Shown here piece by piece: positions 17,422 through 27,416 of a stretch of DNA of 43,612 nucleotides. This stretch comes from an uncultured bacterium (lineage in GTDB: Bacteria; Verrucomicrobiota; Kiritimatiellia; RFP12; UBA1067): NCBI GenBank assembly GCA_902779865.1, contig CACZDG010000025.1, forward strand, positions 1 to 43,612. Direction: 5' to 3'. The stretch's first letter is position 1. Every line of letters starts with the position of its first letter. A program made the position numbers and the translations under genes. The notes beneath the pieces are model-generated. The model did not search any database and had not been told where the DNA came from. It saw nothing but the letters and a program-made list of their open reading frames with translations.

Positions 17422-18144
17422 CTACTTTATCTTTGCGCTTTTGGCGGAGGCGTTGAGTGCCTTGAGGCAGGTTTCGGCAACGAGCTTTGCCTGCTGCGCA
17501 ATCACATGGCGCTTGAAATGGAATGTGTCGTTCCAGTCCTTGTTGCGGTCAAGCGGATCCATTGCCGCGAAGAGATCGTCCGTCGCGATTCCGCCCAGTT
17601 TGGCTACGACTTTCGCGCCCGCCTCGTTGAGTTCGCGCGACTTAGCCGTCTTGGTTGGATCTTTGAGCGGCGTCGATGTGGCCCATACGATCTTCGCCTG
17701 CGGCTGCATGGCGCGGATGAGTTCAAGTGCGGCGCGGAAGCCCTTCACCCAGTCTTCCGTGGGCGTATCGAGCGAGTGGAGTCCGTTGTTGAAGTGTACT
17801 ACATCGTACTTCGCCTCGTCAAGGCAGAGCGCGAGACGCTTCAGGTAGCCTGGACTCGTCACGCAATACGACGAAACCCAATAGGTGACGTTCATCTTGC
17901 CGGAAAGTATCCGCACAACGTCGCGCTGGTAGGCGTTGCAGATAGAGTCGCCAACGAGCAACACTCGCGGCATGTTGCGGTTCTTGTCCGTGAGGTGGTA
18001 GCCGTACGAAATCGACCACTCGGTGTTCTCATGTCCGCGCAGGTTCTTCGATACTGGACATGCCACCAGCTCCTCCGGCTTCGGGGCCGCGAAACACGCG
18101 CAAGCCACAACGAGCGCGGCAAAGGCGAAATAACTTTTCTTCAT
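17422..18144 (-). CDS. Secreted SGNH/GDSL hydrolase
   Basis: The protein has 240 residues. A signal peptide covers about 1-20 (MKKSYFAFAALVVACACFAA). Block I GDS is at 65-67 (VLLVGDSICN), a block III-like FNNGLHSL is at 118-125, and the D…H pair is D206/H209 in DTFHF. The family removes acyl groups from sugars or lipids; with a xylanase in the window a carbohydrate esterase role is plausible but not shown. The start has GAAAGAAG upstream. Confidence 0.85.
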   Translation of the reverse strand: MKKSYFAFAALVVACACFAAPKPEELVACPVSKNLRGHENTEWSISYGYHLTDKNRNMPRVLLVGDSICNAYQRDVVRILSGKMNVTYWVSSYCVTSPGYLKRLALCLDEAKYDVVHFNNGLHSLDTPTEDWVKGFRAALELIRAMQPQAKIVWATSTPLKDPTKTAKSRELNEAGAKVVAKLGGIATDDLFAAMDPLDRNKDWNDTFHFKRHVIAQQAKLVAETCLKALNASAKSAKIK

Positions 18145-18204
18145 GAGATCTTCTTTCGAACTGTTTTCAAAAAAGACGCCAACTTGCCGTAGTGCAGGCT
18201 CCCT

Positions 18205-18255
18205 GGAACCTCAAGTTCCACGTGGGTGCCCTAGTCTGCGGCGCAAACGCCGCAG
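18205..18255. repeat. Two hairpins in the pheT–SGNH gap
   Basis: A stem of five (GGAAC/GTTCC, about 18205-18219) and a perfect 8-bp stem CTGCGGCG-caaa-CGCCGCAG (18236-18255) lie after the pheT stop. GGCTCCCT occurs on both sides as a direct repeat. There is no T tract immediately after, so an intrinsic terminator is only possible. Confidence 0.5.
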
Positions 18256-18337
18256 CATTCGGGCTCCCTTCAAAAAATGAAGGTCAGAGAAAACACTGCC
18301 GAATCCGCGTGCAAGCCAGCGCCCACGATGTGAAAGA

Positions 18338-20791
18338 TCAACTGTCCCGGATATCGACCTGGAGCGTCGCCTTGAGCGCATCCGAGATCTTCGCGAACGC
18401 ACGGTTCACCTCATCGTCCGTCAGGGTACGGTCTGCAGCCCTGAACGCGAGTGAGTAGGCGAACGAACGGCGGTCCTTGCCGATGTCCTTGGACGTAAAG
18501 ATGTCGAAAAGGCTGATACCTACGAGTTCCGGCGGAGCGGCCTTGCGAATACACTTTTCCACCTGCTCGTGGGTTACGCCCGCGCCCGCGACGAACGCGA
18601 CATCGCGCTTGACCATCGGGAAGGCAGGCACGGCGCTCACCTTGGCGACGGCGTCCACGCGCTTCAGGATCGGCGCGAGGTCGAGTTCCGCGAGGGCCAT
18701 CTGCGTGGTGAGACGGAATGGGTGGCGCAACTTCGCGGAAAGAACGCCCAACACGCCGGCAGCGCGTCCGTTGATGCGAATCTCCAGGGCGGCACCCGGC
18801 GCAAAAGCAGGATGTTCGGTAGGCTTGAACTCAATCTTACCCACGTGCACGCGACGCACAAGCGTCTCCACGGCGCCCTTCATCCAGAGGAGAGATTCCT
18901 CCGCGCTCACAGTACGGCGACGATCCAACGCAGAACGTCCCACGGGGCCCGCGAAGCCGAGCGCGAGGCGCTCGTTCTCGAACGGCTTGCCGTCCTTGTC
19001 TTTGCCGAATACGCGCCCCATCTCGAACAGCTGAGGTTCTTCCACCTGATGCGTGGCGTTGCGTCCAAGCGACCCCATAAGCTGCGGCAAAAGCGAATCG
19101 CGCAACACGCCGTATTCAGCGGAAACAGGATCGGGCAGCGCAAGGCGGAGTACCTGCGTCTCGGGGCGTGGGTCGAAAGCGTCAAGCTCACCCTGCGAAA
19201 GGAACGAATAATGCATTGCCTCGGAAAATCCGAGCGCAAGACACGTGGCGCGCACCTTTTCCTTCGCACGGAACGGCGCGTCGGAAAGCGGCGACACGCT
19301 TGGAGCGGATGGCATCGTGTCGGGGATGTTGTCGAGTCCGTAAACGCGCGCAATCTCTTCCACGAGGTCGGCCTCGAGCTGTATGTCCCAACGCCAGGAC
19401 GGTACGCCGAACGTGGCGGTCTTGGCGGCTGCGTAGAGTTTGCCAGGCATGTCATCGCGGCAGATGAAACCGAGGTTCTTCAGAATCACCACCATCGCGT
19501 CGTTGCCGATTGGAATGCCGATCAGCGCACGCGCTCGATCAAAATTGATTGTCACGTCGGCGTTCAACGGCTTCTCGCGGTTGTCCACGTCCACCACGCC
19601 CTTGGCGATTACGGCCTCGCCGTATTTCTGAAGGAGATGCGCCGCACGACGGCTTGCCCAGTCGGCGAGGTCCTTGTCAACGCCGCGAATGTAACGATAG
19701 CTCGCTTCAGTGGCGAGGCCAAGCTTCGTGGCGGTGTACTTGGTTGAAGTCGGTTCAAAGAGCGCAGATTCGAGGAGCACATGGTCAGTGCCGGCGGCGA
19801 TTTCACTGCCTTCGCCGCCCATCACGCCCGCCACGGCGCTCGGCTTCTCGGCGTCACAGATGAGGAGCATCGACTCGTCGAGATCTCTGTCCTTGCCATC
19901 GAGCGTGCGAATCTTCTCGCCGGGACGCGCATCGCGCACGACAATCGTTTTGCCCGCGAGCGTGCGGTAGTCGAACGCATGAAGCGGTTGGCCACATTCG
20001 AGCATCACGTAGTTCGTGACGTCCACGAGGAGGCCGAGCGACCTGACGCCGCACGCCTCAAGGCGCTTCGCCATGAAATCGGGAGAGGGCCCGTCCTTTA
20101 CAGAGGTGATTACGCGCGCCGTGTAGCGCGGACAGCGAACCGCATCCTCCACAACCACCTTCACCTCGTCGTTCACATTGGTGTCGGACTCCACGATATC
20201 GACGGAGGGCATCTTGAGCGGACGCCCCAGGATCGCGGAGAACTCGCGCGCAAGACCGATCACGCTCAACGCGTCGGGACGGTTCCAGGTAACTTCAATG
20301 TCAAAGACAGTCTCGGGCTTTTCGCAGCCCACCACGTCGCGCACGAACACACCGACGGGCGTCTCTGGCGGAAGCTCCATGATGCCTGCATGGTCGCCGC
20401 CTGGAAGTGCTAGTTCCTTTGAACTGCAAAGCATACCGAACGACTCCACGCCTCGCAGCTTCCCCTTCTTGATCTTGAACCCACCATCCGGCACGACCGC
20501 GCCGATTTTTGCGAGGGCGGTCTTGAGGCCCGTGCGACAGTTCGGCGCACCGCACACAATCTGCAGCGTCTCCTTGCCGTCCGTGACCGTGGTCTTGTGG
20601 AGGTGCGTTCCTTCGATCACCTCGCAGGTGAGCACTTCGGCGACAACGAAGAAATCGGAAAGCGGTTCTGGTCCGGACGTCTCGATCGCCTCGACCTGGA
20701 GACCGCTGCGCGTAAGGCGCTCGGCCAGTTCGGCAGGCGGGATATCGGAGACGTCAACGTATTCATTCAGCCAACTGAGCGGCAGTTTCAT
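18338..20791 (-). CDS. pheT: Phenylalanine–tRNA ligase beta subunit
   Basis: The protein has 817 residues, the typical length. It begins MKLPLSWLNEYVDV, carries the EMAP-like tRNA-binding region near 40-150, the B3/B4 editing and B5 regions in the middle, and the C-terminal FDX-ACB anticodon-binding domain (VPAFPMVKRDVAFV…). It charges tRNA-Phe together with PheS, which is not in the window. The start lies 29 nt inside the upstream zinc-finger gene in another frame, indicating coupling. Confidence 0.97.
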   Translation of the reverse strand: MKLPLSWLNEYVDVSDIPPAELAERLTRSGLQVEAIETSGPEPLSDFFVVAEVLTCEVIEGTHLHKTTVTDGKETLQIVCGAPNCRTGLKTALAKIGAVVPDGGFKIKKGKLRGVESFGMLCSSKELALPGGDHAGIMELPPETPVGVFVRDVVGCEKPETVFDIEVTWNRPDALSVIGLAREFSAILGRPLKMPSVDIVESDTNVNDEVKVVVEDAVRCPRYTARVITSVKDGPSPDFMAKRLEACGVRSLGLLVDVTNYVMLECGQPLHAFDYRTLAGKTIVVRDARPGEKIRTLDGKDRDLDESMLLICDAEKPSAVAGVMGGEGSEIAAGTDHVLLESALFEPTSTKYTATKLGLATEASYRYIRGVDKDLADWASRRAAHLLQKYGEAVIAKGVVDVDNREKPLNADVTINFDRARALIGIPIGNDAMVVILKNLGFICRDDMPGKLYAAAKTATFGVPSWRWDIQLEADLVEEIARVYGLDNIPDTMPSAPSVSPLSDAPFRAKEKVRATCLALGFSEAMHYSFLSQGELDAFDPRPETQVLRLALPDPVSAEYGVLRDSLLPQLMGSLGRNATHQVEEPQLFEMGRVFGKDKDGKPFENERLALGFAGPVGRSALDRRRTVSAEESLLWMKGAVETLVRRVHVGKIEFKPTEHPAFAPGAALEIRINGRAAGVLGVLSAKLRHPFRLTTQMALAELDLAPILKRVDAVAKVSAVPAFPMVKRDVAFVAGAGVTHEQVEKCIRKAAPPELVGISLFDIFTSKDIGKDRRSFAYSLAFRAADRTLTDDEVNRAFAKISDALKATLQVDIRDS

Positions 20792-22433
20792 CTTGCTTCA
20801 CTTCTTCTTTCTTCGTGTCTTCTTCAACAACAGGTTTCACCTCTTCGGCGACGGGCTTTGGCTCTTCCGCAACAGGTTGCGCCTCTTCCACAACGGGCTT
20901 ATCTTCCGCTACGGGCTTCGCCTCTTCAGCGGCGGACTTCGGCTCTTCCACAATGGGCTTTTCCTTCTTTGCGCCGGCTGGCTGCCTATAAGCGGGATGC
21001 TCGGCGGGGTGCGAGTAGGTGCCGTTAGCGTATGCGACTACATACCCCTTCTCCGCGAGCCACGTCAGATGCGCACGGGTTTCGGCCGCTTTCGTAATGT
21101 CCTCACCACCGAGTGCGGACACTATCTCCGTAGCCATCGTGCCGGGATGCGCCTCGACGTACTTGACGATCGCGGTGAGTTCCGCGATGGCGTGGGAGGT
21201 GTCGAGCACAGTAGGCTTTGCAGCGGTCACGAACTCCGGACCGCGTGGATCGTTCGCGCGGAAGAACTCGAGCTTGCGGTGGTGGAACGCCCCGCGCAGC
21301 GCGTAGAACAGCGACGCAGGGAAACGCCGCTCGCGCTGGATGGCGTCGCGGCACGCGAAAAGAAGAGGCTTCGATGTGGACTTCAACGCCACGTCCGCCG
21401 TGATATCGACGCTCTTCGGCGTTGACACAAGGTTCGGGGCGATCATGCGGCTGAACTCTATCTCGACGGCCTCGCGCTCCATTGCGGGCGCGTCAGGTTC
21501 GCCCTTCTTCTTGTAGATGGTCTTCTTCGTGGCGGACGCACGCCACTGCTCGATCACCTCGGAATCGCGCACCATCTCGATGCGCGCGCGGTAAGCCTGC
21601 TCGCTCATGTCGGGGAAGCGCGTGCGAAGCATCTCGCGGATGCGCGCATCGTAGCCATGGAGATTCGGCGGACCAAGAAGCTCGCCCGTGAGTCCGCACT
21701 TCGCAACGCACGTGAAAGCGCCCTTTGGCGGCTCGCACTCCACCTCCTCCGCAACGTAGTAGTCGGACAGGTGAGCCGAGAGGATGTGCGACGACAGTTC
21801 CTCGTCGGAGAACGTCACAACACCGCATGCCTTGCACTGGTGGAAGTTGAGGTCAACAGGCTGCTCGCCGTTCTTCGGCTTCTTCGGCGAAACGCGCAAG
21901 ATACACGCCTCCGGGTGGTCGAGGAAGAAATAGGCGAGCTGCTTGAGCGGATAGGCCACGTGCGAAGACTTGATCTTGTTGATGATCGTGCCAATGTCCT
22001 TCGGCGACGGGAGAATGCGGACGTCTGCATCAAGCGGCGCGATGAAGTCACGGCGCGGACCGTTGAAGCGCGTGCGGTCCCCATCGCGGCGCGGACCATT
22101 GAAGCGCGGACGATCCCCGTCGCGGCGCTGACCGTCGAACTTCGGCCTGTCGCCGTCACGGCGCGGACCGTTGAACTTCGGCCTGTCGTCGCGCGGTCTA
22201 TCGTCGCGGTCGCGGCGCGGAGGTCGGTCCTCACGCTCACGACGCGGAGGACGGTCCTCGCGTTCGTAGCGCGGACCACGGTCGTCGCGACGGTCGTCAC
22301 GTCCTTCAAAGCGGGCGTAACGGGAAGCGTCGTCCGGCTTTCCTCTAGCCCAGTCAGGGGTGAAGTCGAAGGAACCGAGGCCGCTCAAATCGACCGCGTT
22401 CTCCGTCTTCTGCTCGTTATTTTCGTCTGCCAT
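20763..22433 (-). CDS. Unrecognised Arg/Asp-rich zinc-finger protein
   Basis: With the start at 22433 (GAAAGG 7 nt upstream) the protein has 556 residues. Residues 42-129 are low complexity, including four near-identical 12-residue repeats (RRDGDRPRFNGP-like) reminiscent of RNA-binding RGG-type tails. A CxxC…HxxxxH finger follows (C200, C203, H216, H221), and a second Cys pair lies at C242/C246. A helical body is followed by a winged-helix-like region near 450-500, then a Pro/Glu/Val repeat tail (EEPKPVAEE). No catalytic motif is seen. It is upstream of pheT with an overlapping end and has a strong promoter, suggesting a translation- or RNA-related role; this is inference. Confidence 0.85.
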   Translation of the reverse strand: MADENNEQKTENAVDLSGLGSFDFTPDWARGKPDDASRYARFEGRDDRRDDRGPRYEREDRPPRREREDRPPRRDRDDRPRDDRPKFNGPRRDGDRPKFDGQRRDGDRPRFNGPRRDGDRTRFNGPRRDFIAPLDADVRILPSPKDIGTIINKIKSSHVAYPLKQLAYFFLDHPEACILRVSPKKPKNGEQPVDLNFHQCKACGVVTFSDEELSSHILSAHLSDYYVAEEVECEPPKGAFTCVAKCGLTGELLGPPNLHGYDARIREMLRTRFPDMSEQAYRARIEMVRDSEVIEQWRASATKKTIYKKKGEPDAPAMEREAVEIEFSRMIAPNLVSTPKSVDITADVALKSTSKPLLFACRDAIQRERRFPASLFYALRGAFHHRKLEFFRANDPRGPEFVTAAKPTVLDTSHAIAELTAIVKYVEAHPGTMATEIVSALGGEDITKAAETRAHLTWLAEKGYVVAYANGTYSHPAEHPAYRQPAGAKKEKPIVEEPKSAAEEAKPVAEDKPVVEEAQPVAEEPKPVAEEVKPVVEEDTKKEEVKQDETAAQLAE

Positions 22434-22472
22434 CTTCATACCTTTCGGGAATCCCGTCAGTTGCAAGTGCGA

Positions 22473-22501
22473 ATTATCCACTTTTATGCGCCGAATGTCA
22501 A
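22473..22501 (-). promoter_or_regulatory. Promoter of the zinc-finger–pheT operon
   Basis: Minus-strand TTGACA (22496-22501), 17 bp, GATAAT (22473-22478), a near-consensus sigma-70 promoter. CGGGATTCCCG, a small palindrome (22446-22456), lies in the leader. Confidence 0.8.
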
Positions 22502-22514
22502 TACCAAAAGATTG

Positions 22515-23456
22515 TCATTCGGAAAGTTGTATCTGCTCGACCGTGGTGCCGCGCCAGTTACAGACGTAGAGGCTGCCCCTCCACGCGCACGGCTCGCACG
22601 GACTCTTGAAGCCGCCCTTCTTCACGATCTCGACCTTGCCGCAAGGCGTCACCTTCACCGCCGCATCGCCGAACATGTCGGCGATGTAAAGGTTGTCGTT
22701 CTTGTCGAAGCAGAGGCCGTCCGGCGTCTTCACGCCCGCCGAAGCCGGCACGAACACCTCACTCTTCGCCACGCGTCCGTCCGCGCCGAGCGTGAGCTTC
22801 CAGACGTGTCCGTCGCCGTAGTTGCCGGTGTAAACCGCACCCTTCGAGTCGATCGCGACGCCGTTGAGTCCGCCGCGAATCTTCTTGTTGCGCGTCACGT
22901 CCGAGAACACACACTGCGGATCCGCCGGCGTGTTCGCGGGGCGAACATTGCGGTCGGTTATGTTGAACATGTAGAGCCCGCTCGACGCCGCGCCGTCGCC
23001 GCGCTTCACTTTCGGCATGAACGCCTGCGTCACGTAGATACGTCCGTTAAGGTACTTAACGCCATTCGCATTGGCGAGACCCTCAGCGACAGTCTCGAAG
23101 GAAACGGGACGGTCGTTCTCGATTTTCACGCAGAGGATGCGCCCGAGCCCCGCCTTCTGGCAGTCGCACACGTACATCTCACCCTTCTCGCCGAAGCACA
23201 CGCCCATCGGCTGGGAGTAGCCGGACTCCTTGAGCGGTGGAACCTCGAACCACTTGACCGGCTCCGCGCCTGGCTTCTCGATGCGGTAGAACGCGCCAGG
23301 CTTGTCGTGCTTCGTGTTCGGCGCGGCGATCACGAGACGCCCATGCGGGTCGATGGCCATGCCATCGGGCGTCGTACAGTCGGGCGGCATCTGGATGGTA
23401 ACCGCCCCTGCGGCCACGGCTAGGGACATGAAACATGCTGCTGTGATGTTTTTCAT
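22515..23456 (-). CDS. Secreted SMP-30/gluconolactonase-like beta-propeller protein
   Basis: The protein has 313 residues. A signal peptide spans about 1-18. Repeating segments of the form DGMAIDPHGRLVIA, PMGVCFGEKGEMYVCD, NGVAIDSKGAVYTGN and DGLCFDKNDNLYIAD are NHL/SMP-30 blades. Proteins of this fold hydrolyse sugar lactones or simply bind ligands. It sits 15 nt after leuS in the plsY–leuS operon, an unrelated context. AAAGGAAG precedes the ATG. Confidence 0.82.
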   Translation of the reverse strand: MKNITAACFMSLAVAAGAVTIQMPPDCTTPDGMAIDPHGRLVIAAPNTKHDKPGAFYRIEKPGAEPVKWFEVPPLKESGYSQPMGVCFGEKGEMYVCDCQKAGLGRILCVKIENDRPVSFETVAEGLANANGVKYLNGRIYVTQAFMPKVKRGDGAASSGLYMFNITDRNVRPANTPADPQCVFSDVTRNKKIRGGLNGVAIDSKGAVYTGNYGDGHVWKLTLGADGRVAKSEVFVPASAGVKTPDGLCFDKNDNLYIADMFGDAAVKVTPCGKVEIVKKGGFKSPCEPCAWRGSLYVCNWRGTTVEQIQLSE

Positions 23457-23471
23457 CTACTCTTCCTTTTC

Positions 23472-26057
23472 TTATTTCACTACGAAGTTGACCATCCTCT
23501 TCGGCACAGCGATCACCTTCACGACCGTCTTGCCTTCGAGGAATTTCGCGACGTCGGGATTCGCGCGCGCAGCGGCCTCCATCTCCGCAGACGTGGCCGC
23601 AACGGGCACGGTGACACGTCCGCGCAGCTTGCCAAGCACCTGCACCGGGATCTCCACCTCGTCCTCGACGAGCGCCTTCGGATCAAAGGCGGGGAACGGC
23701 TCGTAGGCGAGCGTGTCGGCATGGCCGAGGAACTGCCACAGCTCCTCACCGAGGTGCGGCGCGAACGGCGCGAGGCACAGCACGAACTTCTCCGCCGCCT
23801 CGCGCGGCAGCTCCTTGCCGTCGCCTGCGAACTCGTTCACGAACACCATCATCGCGGAAATGCCGGTGTTGAAGTTCATGGTGTCGATATCCTCATCCAC
23901 CTTCTTGATGGTGGCGTTGAGCGTCTTAGCCTCCGCCTTAGTGAGCGGACGGTCCACAATCGGCTGCTCCGTTACCATCTTGTTGACGCGCTTGAGGAAA
24001 CGGAACACGCCCTCGACGCCCTTCGTGCTCCATGGCTTCACGGCTTGCAGCGGGCCCATGAACATCTCGTAGAGGCGCAGGGAGTCCGCACCGTAATCGC
24101 GGATCACGTCGTCGGGATTGATCACGTTCTTGAGAGACTTGGACATCTTCGCCGGGAACTCCGTAAGCAGTTCCTCTTCGCCACCGTCCTCCGCGCCATA
24201 CGGCTTGCCGTCGCGCCACGTGATCTTGTCCATTGGCACGAGAACGCCGCGCGAAGTCTTGTAGGCCATGCCGAGGATCATGCCCTGGTTGACGAGACGC
24301 TGGAACGGCTCCGGCGTAGGCACGAGTCCAAGGTCGAAGAGCACCATGTGCCAGAAGCGCGAATAAAGAAGGTGCAGCACCGCGTGCTCCGCGCCGCCCA
24401 CGTAGAGATCGACCGGCAGCCACTCCTTCAGGAGCGCGGGGTCGGCGAACGCCTTGTCGTTGTGCGGGTCGATGTAACGGAGGTAGTACCAGCACGAACC
24501 GGCCCACTGCGGCATAGTGTTCGTCTCGCGAATGCCCTTCTTGCCCGTCGCGGGATCGACCACGTTCACCCATTCCGTCGCCTTCGCAAGCGGAGGTTCT
24601 CCAGTGCCGGTGGGCTTGTAGTCGGCGAGTTCCGGGAGCGTGAGCGGCAGGTCGTTTTCATCGACGAGGCTCTGCGTACCGTCCTCCCAGTGGATCACGG
24701 GGAAAGGCTCGCCCCAGTAGCGCTGGCGGCTGAAGAGCCAGTCGCGCAGTTTGTACTGCGTCTTGGCCTTGCCTACGCCGCGCTCCTCCAGCCACTTGAT
24801 CATCGCGGGGCGCGCCTCATCCACGGTGAGGCCGGTGATGAACCCAGACGACACCATCACCCCCGTCGCGATGTCCGTGAAGGCAACATCGCCCGTGTAG
24901 GGGACGGGATCAGGAGAAGCCGTCTCCGCCGCCTCGGAATCGGCCGGGGCCACGACCTGCACTATCGGGAGGCCGAAAACCTTGGCGAAGTCGAAGTCGC
25001 GTTCGTCGTGCGCGGGCACGGCCATGATCGCGCCCGTGCCGTAGGTGGCGAGCACGTAGTCGGAAATGAAGATCGGCAGCGCCTCGCCGTTCACGGGGTT
25101 GACGCCGAGCACGCCGTCAAGCCTCACGCCGGTCTTCTCCTTGTTGAGCTCCGTGCGCTCGAGGTCGCTCTTGGACGCGGCTTTCTTCTGGTAGGCAATC
25201 ACCTCGGCGGTGTTCGCGATCTTCCCCTCTGAGAGCCACTTCGCCACGAGCGCGTGCTCCGGTGAAAGCACCATGTACGTGGCGCCGAAGAGCGTGTCGC
25301 AGCGGGTGGTATAAACGGTAATCTTCTCGGCGACGGGAGCTCCGCCGCACAGGACCCCAAAATCCACCAGCGCACCCGTTGACTTACCGATCCAGTTGCG
25401 CTGCATCTCTTTAATGCCCTCGGGCCAGTCGAGCGTATCGAGACCATTGAGCAGACGCTCTGCGTATTCAGTGATCTTGAGCATCCACTGACGCATCGGA
25501 CGGCGGATTACGGGATGGTTGCCGCGTTCGGAGCGTCCGTCGATCACCTCCTCGTTCGCGAGCACAGTGCCAAGCGCGGGACACCAGTTAACCGGCACTT
25601 CGGCGACGTAGGCAAGTCCCTTCTTGTAGATCTGCTCAAAGATCCACTGCGTCCACTTGTAATACTTCGGATCGGTGGTGTTCACCTCGCGGTCCCAGTC
25701 GTATGAAAACCCAAGCGAACGAATCTGTTCGCGGAAGCGGTCCACGTTCTTCTTCGTGGTGATGGCGGGGTGCGTGCCCGTCTCCACGGCGTACTGCTCG
25801 GCGGGAAGGCCGAAGGCGTCCCAGCCCATCGGATGCAGCACGTTGAAACCCTTCATGCGCTTGTAGCGACAAAGAATATCCGTGGCCGTGTAGCCCTCCG
25901 GATGCCCCACGTGCAGACCCGCACCGCTCGGATACGGGAACATGTCGAGGCAGTAGAACTTCGGCTTGCCGACGCCATTCTCAGTCTTGAACGTCTTGTG
26001 TTCGAGCCAGAACTTCTGCCACTTCTTCTCGATTTCAGTATAGTTGTATTCGGACAT
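23472..26057 (-). CDS. leuS: Leucine–tRNA ligase
   Basis: The protein has 861 residues when started at the ATG at 26057 (AAAGGAAA about 8 nt upstream); a TTG two codons earlier is the longer option. The class I HIGH motif appears as HVGHPEG and KMSKS as [11 protein letters not shown]. The CP1 editing domain with the Thr-rich and [15 protein letters not shown] segments is intact. It charges tRNA-Leu in the cytoplasm. It lies 12 nt after plsY. Confidence 0.97.
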   Translation of the reverse strand: MSEYNYTEIEKKWQKFWLEHKTFKTENGVGKPKFYCLDMFPYPSGAGLHVGHPEGYTATDILCRYKRMKGFNVLHPMGWDAFGLPAEQYAVETGTHPAITTKKNVDRFREQIRSLGFSYDWDREVNTTDPKYYKWTQWIFEQIYKKGLAYVAEVPVNWCPALGTVLANEEVIDGRSERGNHPVIRRPMRQWMLKITEYAERLLNGLDTLDWPEGIKEMQRNWIGKSTGALVDFGVLCGGAPVAEKITVYTTRCDTLFGATYMVLSPEHALVAKWLSEGKIANTAEVIAYQKKAASKSDLERTELNKEKTGVRLDGVLGVNPVNGEALPIFISDYVLATYGTGAIMAVPAHDERDFDFAKVFGLPIVQVVAPADSEAAETASPDPVPYTGDVAFTDIATGVMVSSGFITGLTVDEARPAMIKWLEERGVGKAKTQYKLRDWLFSRQRYWGEPFPVIHWEDGTQSLVDENDLPLTLPELADYKPTGTGEPPLAKATEWVNVVDPATGKKGIRETNTMPQWAGSCWYYLRYIDPHNDKAFADPALLKEWLPVDLYVGGAEHAVLHLLYSRFWHMVLFDLGLVPTPEPFQRLVNQGMILGMAYKTSRGVLVPMDKITWRDGKPYGAEDGGEEELLTEFPAKMSKSLKNVINPDDVIRDYGADSLRLYEMFMGPLQAVKPWSTKGVEGVFRFLKRVNKMVTEQPIVDRPLTKAEAKTLNATIKKVDEDIDTMNFNTGISAMMVFVNEFAGDGKELPREAAEKFVLCLAPFAPHLGEELWQFLGHADTLAYEPFPAFDPKALVEDEVEIPVQVLGKLRGRVTVPVAATSAEMEAAARANPDVAKFLEGKTVVKVIAVPKRMVNFVVK

Positions 26058-26069
26058 TTCCAATTTCCT

Positions 26070-26705
26070 TTAATAAATCTTGCTCTCCGCATGCGAAAGC
26101 AGGCGGACGATGTTCTTCTTGTGCTTCCAGATCGCGAACGCGCATAGCGCACTCACAACGATGCAGAGCGGCAGATCGTGGTAACCCCTGCAGTTGCGTA
26201 GCATGCAGCACCCGAACCAGTCGCACCAAGGGAGCCACACCGTCACCATCAGGAACGCCGCCGCCACGATAGACCCGAGCGACACGTAATGCGAGACTAG
26301 CATCACTACCACCCACACAGCGAAAGCCGCCAGCACCAGCACGGGCGTTAGCGCCACTAGCATTCCAAAGCCGGTTGCAATGCCCTTCCCGCCCTTGAAC
26401 TTCATGAAGCACGTCCACATGTGGCCAGCCACTGTCATGATTCCAACTGCAAGCGGCAGCCAGTCGGCATTACCATACCTCTGCGCCGCCAACGTGGGCA
26501 GCAATCCCTTCAGAAAATCGCAGGCGAACGCGAGGATTCCCCAAGACTTGCCCACGGTGCGATAGACGTTCGTCGCGCCGATGTTCTTGGAACCAAGCGT
26601 GCGGATGTCCTTGCCGCGCATCTTGCCGACAAGGAAACCAAAAGGAATCGAACCGACGAGGTAGGCCCCGACGACCCATAAAATCCAAACACCTATTTTA
26701 TCCAT
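26070..26705 (-). CDS. plsY: Glycerol-3-phosphate acyltransferase PlsY
   Basis: The protein has 211 residues with five or so hydrophobic segments. The PlsY motifs are visible: GSIPFGFLVGK, RTLGSKNIGATNVYRTVGK and KFKGGKGIATGFG. It acylates glycerol-3-phosphate with acyl-phosphate in the inner membrane, the first step of phospholipid synthesis. There is no Shine-Dalgarno; an extended -10 box ends 8 nt before the ATG, so the mRNA is probably leaderless. It begins the plsY–leuS–SMP-30 operon. Confidence 0.95.
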   Translation of the reverse strand: MDKIGVWILWVVGAYLVGSIPFGFLVGKMRGKDIRTLGSKNIGATNVYRTVGKSWGILAFACDFLKGLLPTLAAQRYGNADWLPLAVGIMTVAGHMWTCFMKFKGGKGIATGFGMLVALTPVLVLAAFAVWVVVMLVSHYVSLGSIVAAAFLMVTVWLPWCDWFGCCMLRNCRGYHDLPLCIVVSALCAFAIWKHKKNIVRLLSHAESKIY

Positions 26706-26713
26706 AGGCGTAT

Positions 26714-26719
26714 ATTATA
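26714..26719 (-). promoter_or_regulatory. Extended -10 promoter of plsY, probably leaderless
   Basis: Minus-strand TGGTATAAT lies with 8 nt between the box and the ATG. No clear -35 is seen; the TG extension may compensate. Confidence 0.6.
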
Positions 26720-26772
26720 CCATAATTTTTATACTTCATGGACGTAGATTCCACCAAATCCTAAAACATTGT

Positions 26773-26803
26773 GCGTGACTTTTCACGCGGGGAAGTGTAT
26801 AAT
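26773..26803 (+). promoter_or_regulatory. V-ATPase operon promoter with palindrome
   Basis: GTGACT (26775-26780), 17 bp, TATAAT (26798-26803). A 6+6 inverted repeat GCGTGA-CTTT-TCACGC (26773-26788) overlaps the -35 region and could be an operator. Confidence 0.55.
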
Positions 26804-26828
26804 AAGGCATAACTTTTTTGGAGGAACT

Positions 26829-27407
26829 ATGGCTGAAGAACTACAGCAGCTCCTGGAGAAGATCCAGCATGACGGCGTCGAGAAGGCGAACGCCGAGGCC
26901 GCCGCCATTGTCGCGGCGGCGAAAGAGAAGGCAGACGCGCTCGTGAAAAACGCGCAGGACGAGGCAAAGGCCGCAGGTGAAAAGGCAGATGCTGACGCAA
27001 AGGCGTACGCCGCCCGCGCAGAGGAAACAATCCGCCAGGCAGCGCGCGACACCGTCCTTAAGGTGAAGGAGGACGTCACCCGCCTTCTCACGAACCTGCT
27101 CGCGAGGGACGTCAAGACCGCTCTCGCAGCCGACGCCGTTGCAATCGCCGGCACTGCTATCAAGGAACTGGTTTCCGGGGCCGCAGGTGCGGAAGTGTCC
27201 GTCTCCGCTAAGCTTGCGGACGCAATCCGCGCCCAGCTAGCCGCGCAGTCGCTGAACGGGGTGAAGGTGGTGTCGGACGAAACGACCGGCGCCGGCTTCA
27301 CCGTGAAGCTGGACAACGGCCGCGTGGAGCACGACTTCACTGACTCCGCCATCGCCGAGGCTCTCGCGCAGCGTCTGCGCCCCGACCTCGCCGCACTTCT
27401 CAAGTGA
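26829..27407 (+). CDS. atpE: A/V-type ATPase peripheral stalk subunit E
   Basis: The protein has 192 residues. The first 95 are an Ala/Lys/Glu-rich helix typical of the stalk (EKANAEAAAIVAAAKEKADALV), and the C-terminal half (about 110-192) is the globular head that binds the A/B ring. GGAGG lies 5 nt before the ATG. First gene of the operon, 9 nt before the DUF2764 gene. The symbol follows V-type usage and is not the F-type c subunit. Confidence 0.85.
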   Translation: MAEELQQLLEKIQHDGVEKANAEAAAIVAAAKEKADALVKNAQDEAKAAGEKADADAKAYAARAEETIRQAARDTVLKVKEDVTRLLTNLLARDVKTALAADAVAIAGTAIKELVSGAAGAEVSVSAKLADAIRAQLAAQSLNGVKVVSDETTGAGFTVKLDNGRVEHDFTDSAIAEALAQRLRPDLAALLK

Positions 27408-27416
27408 CACGGGCAA

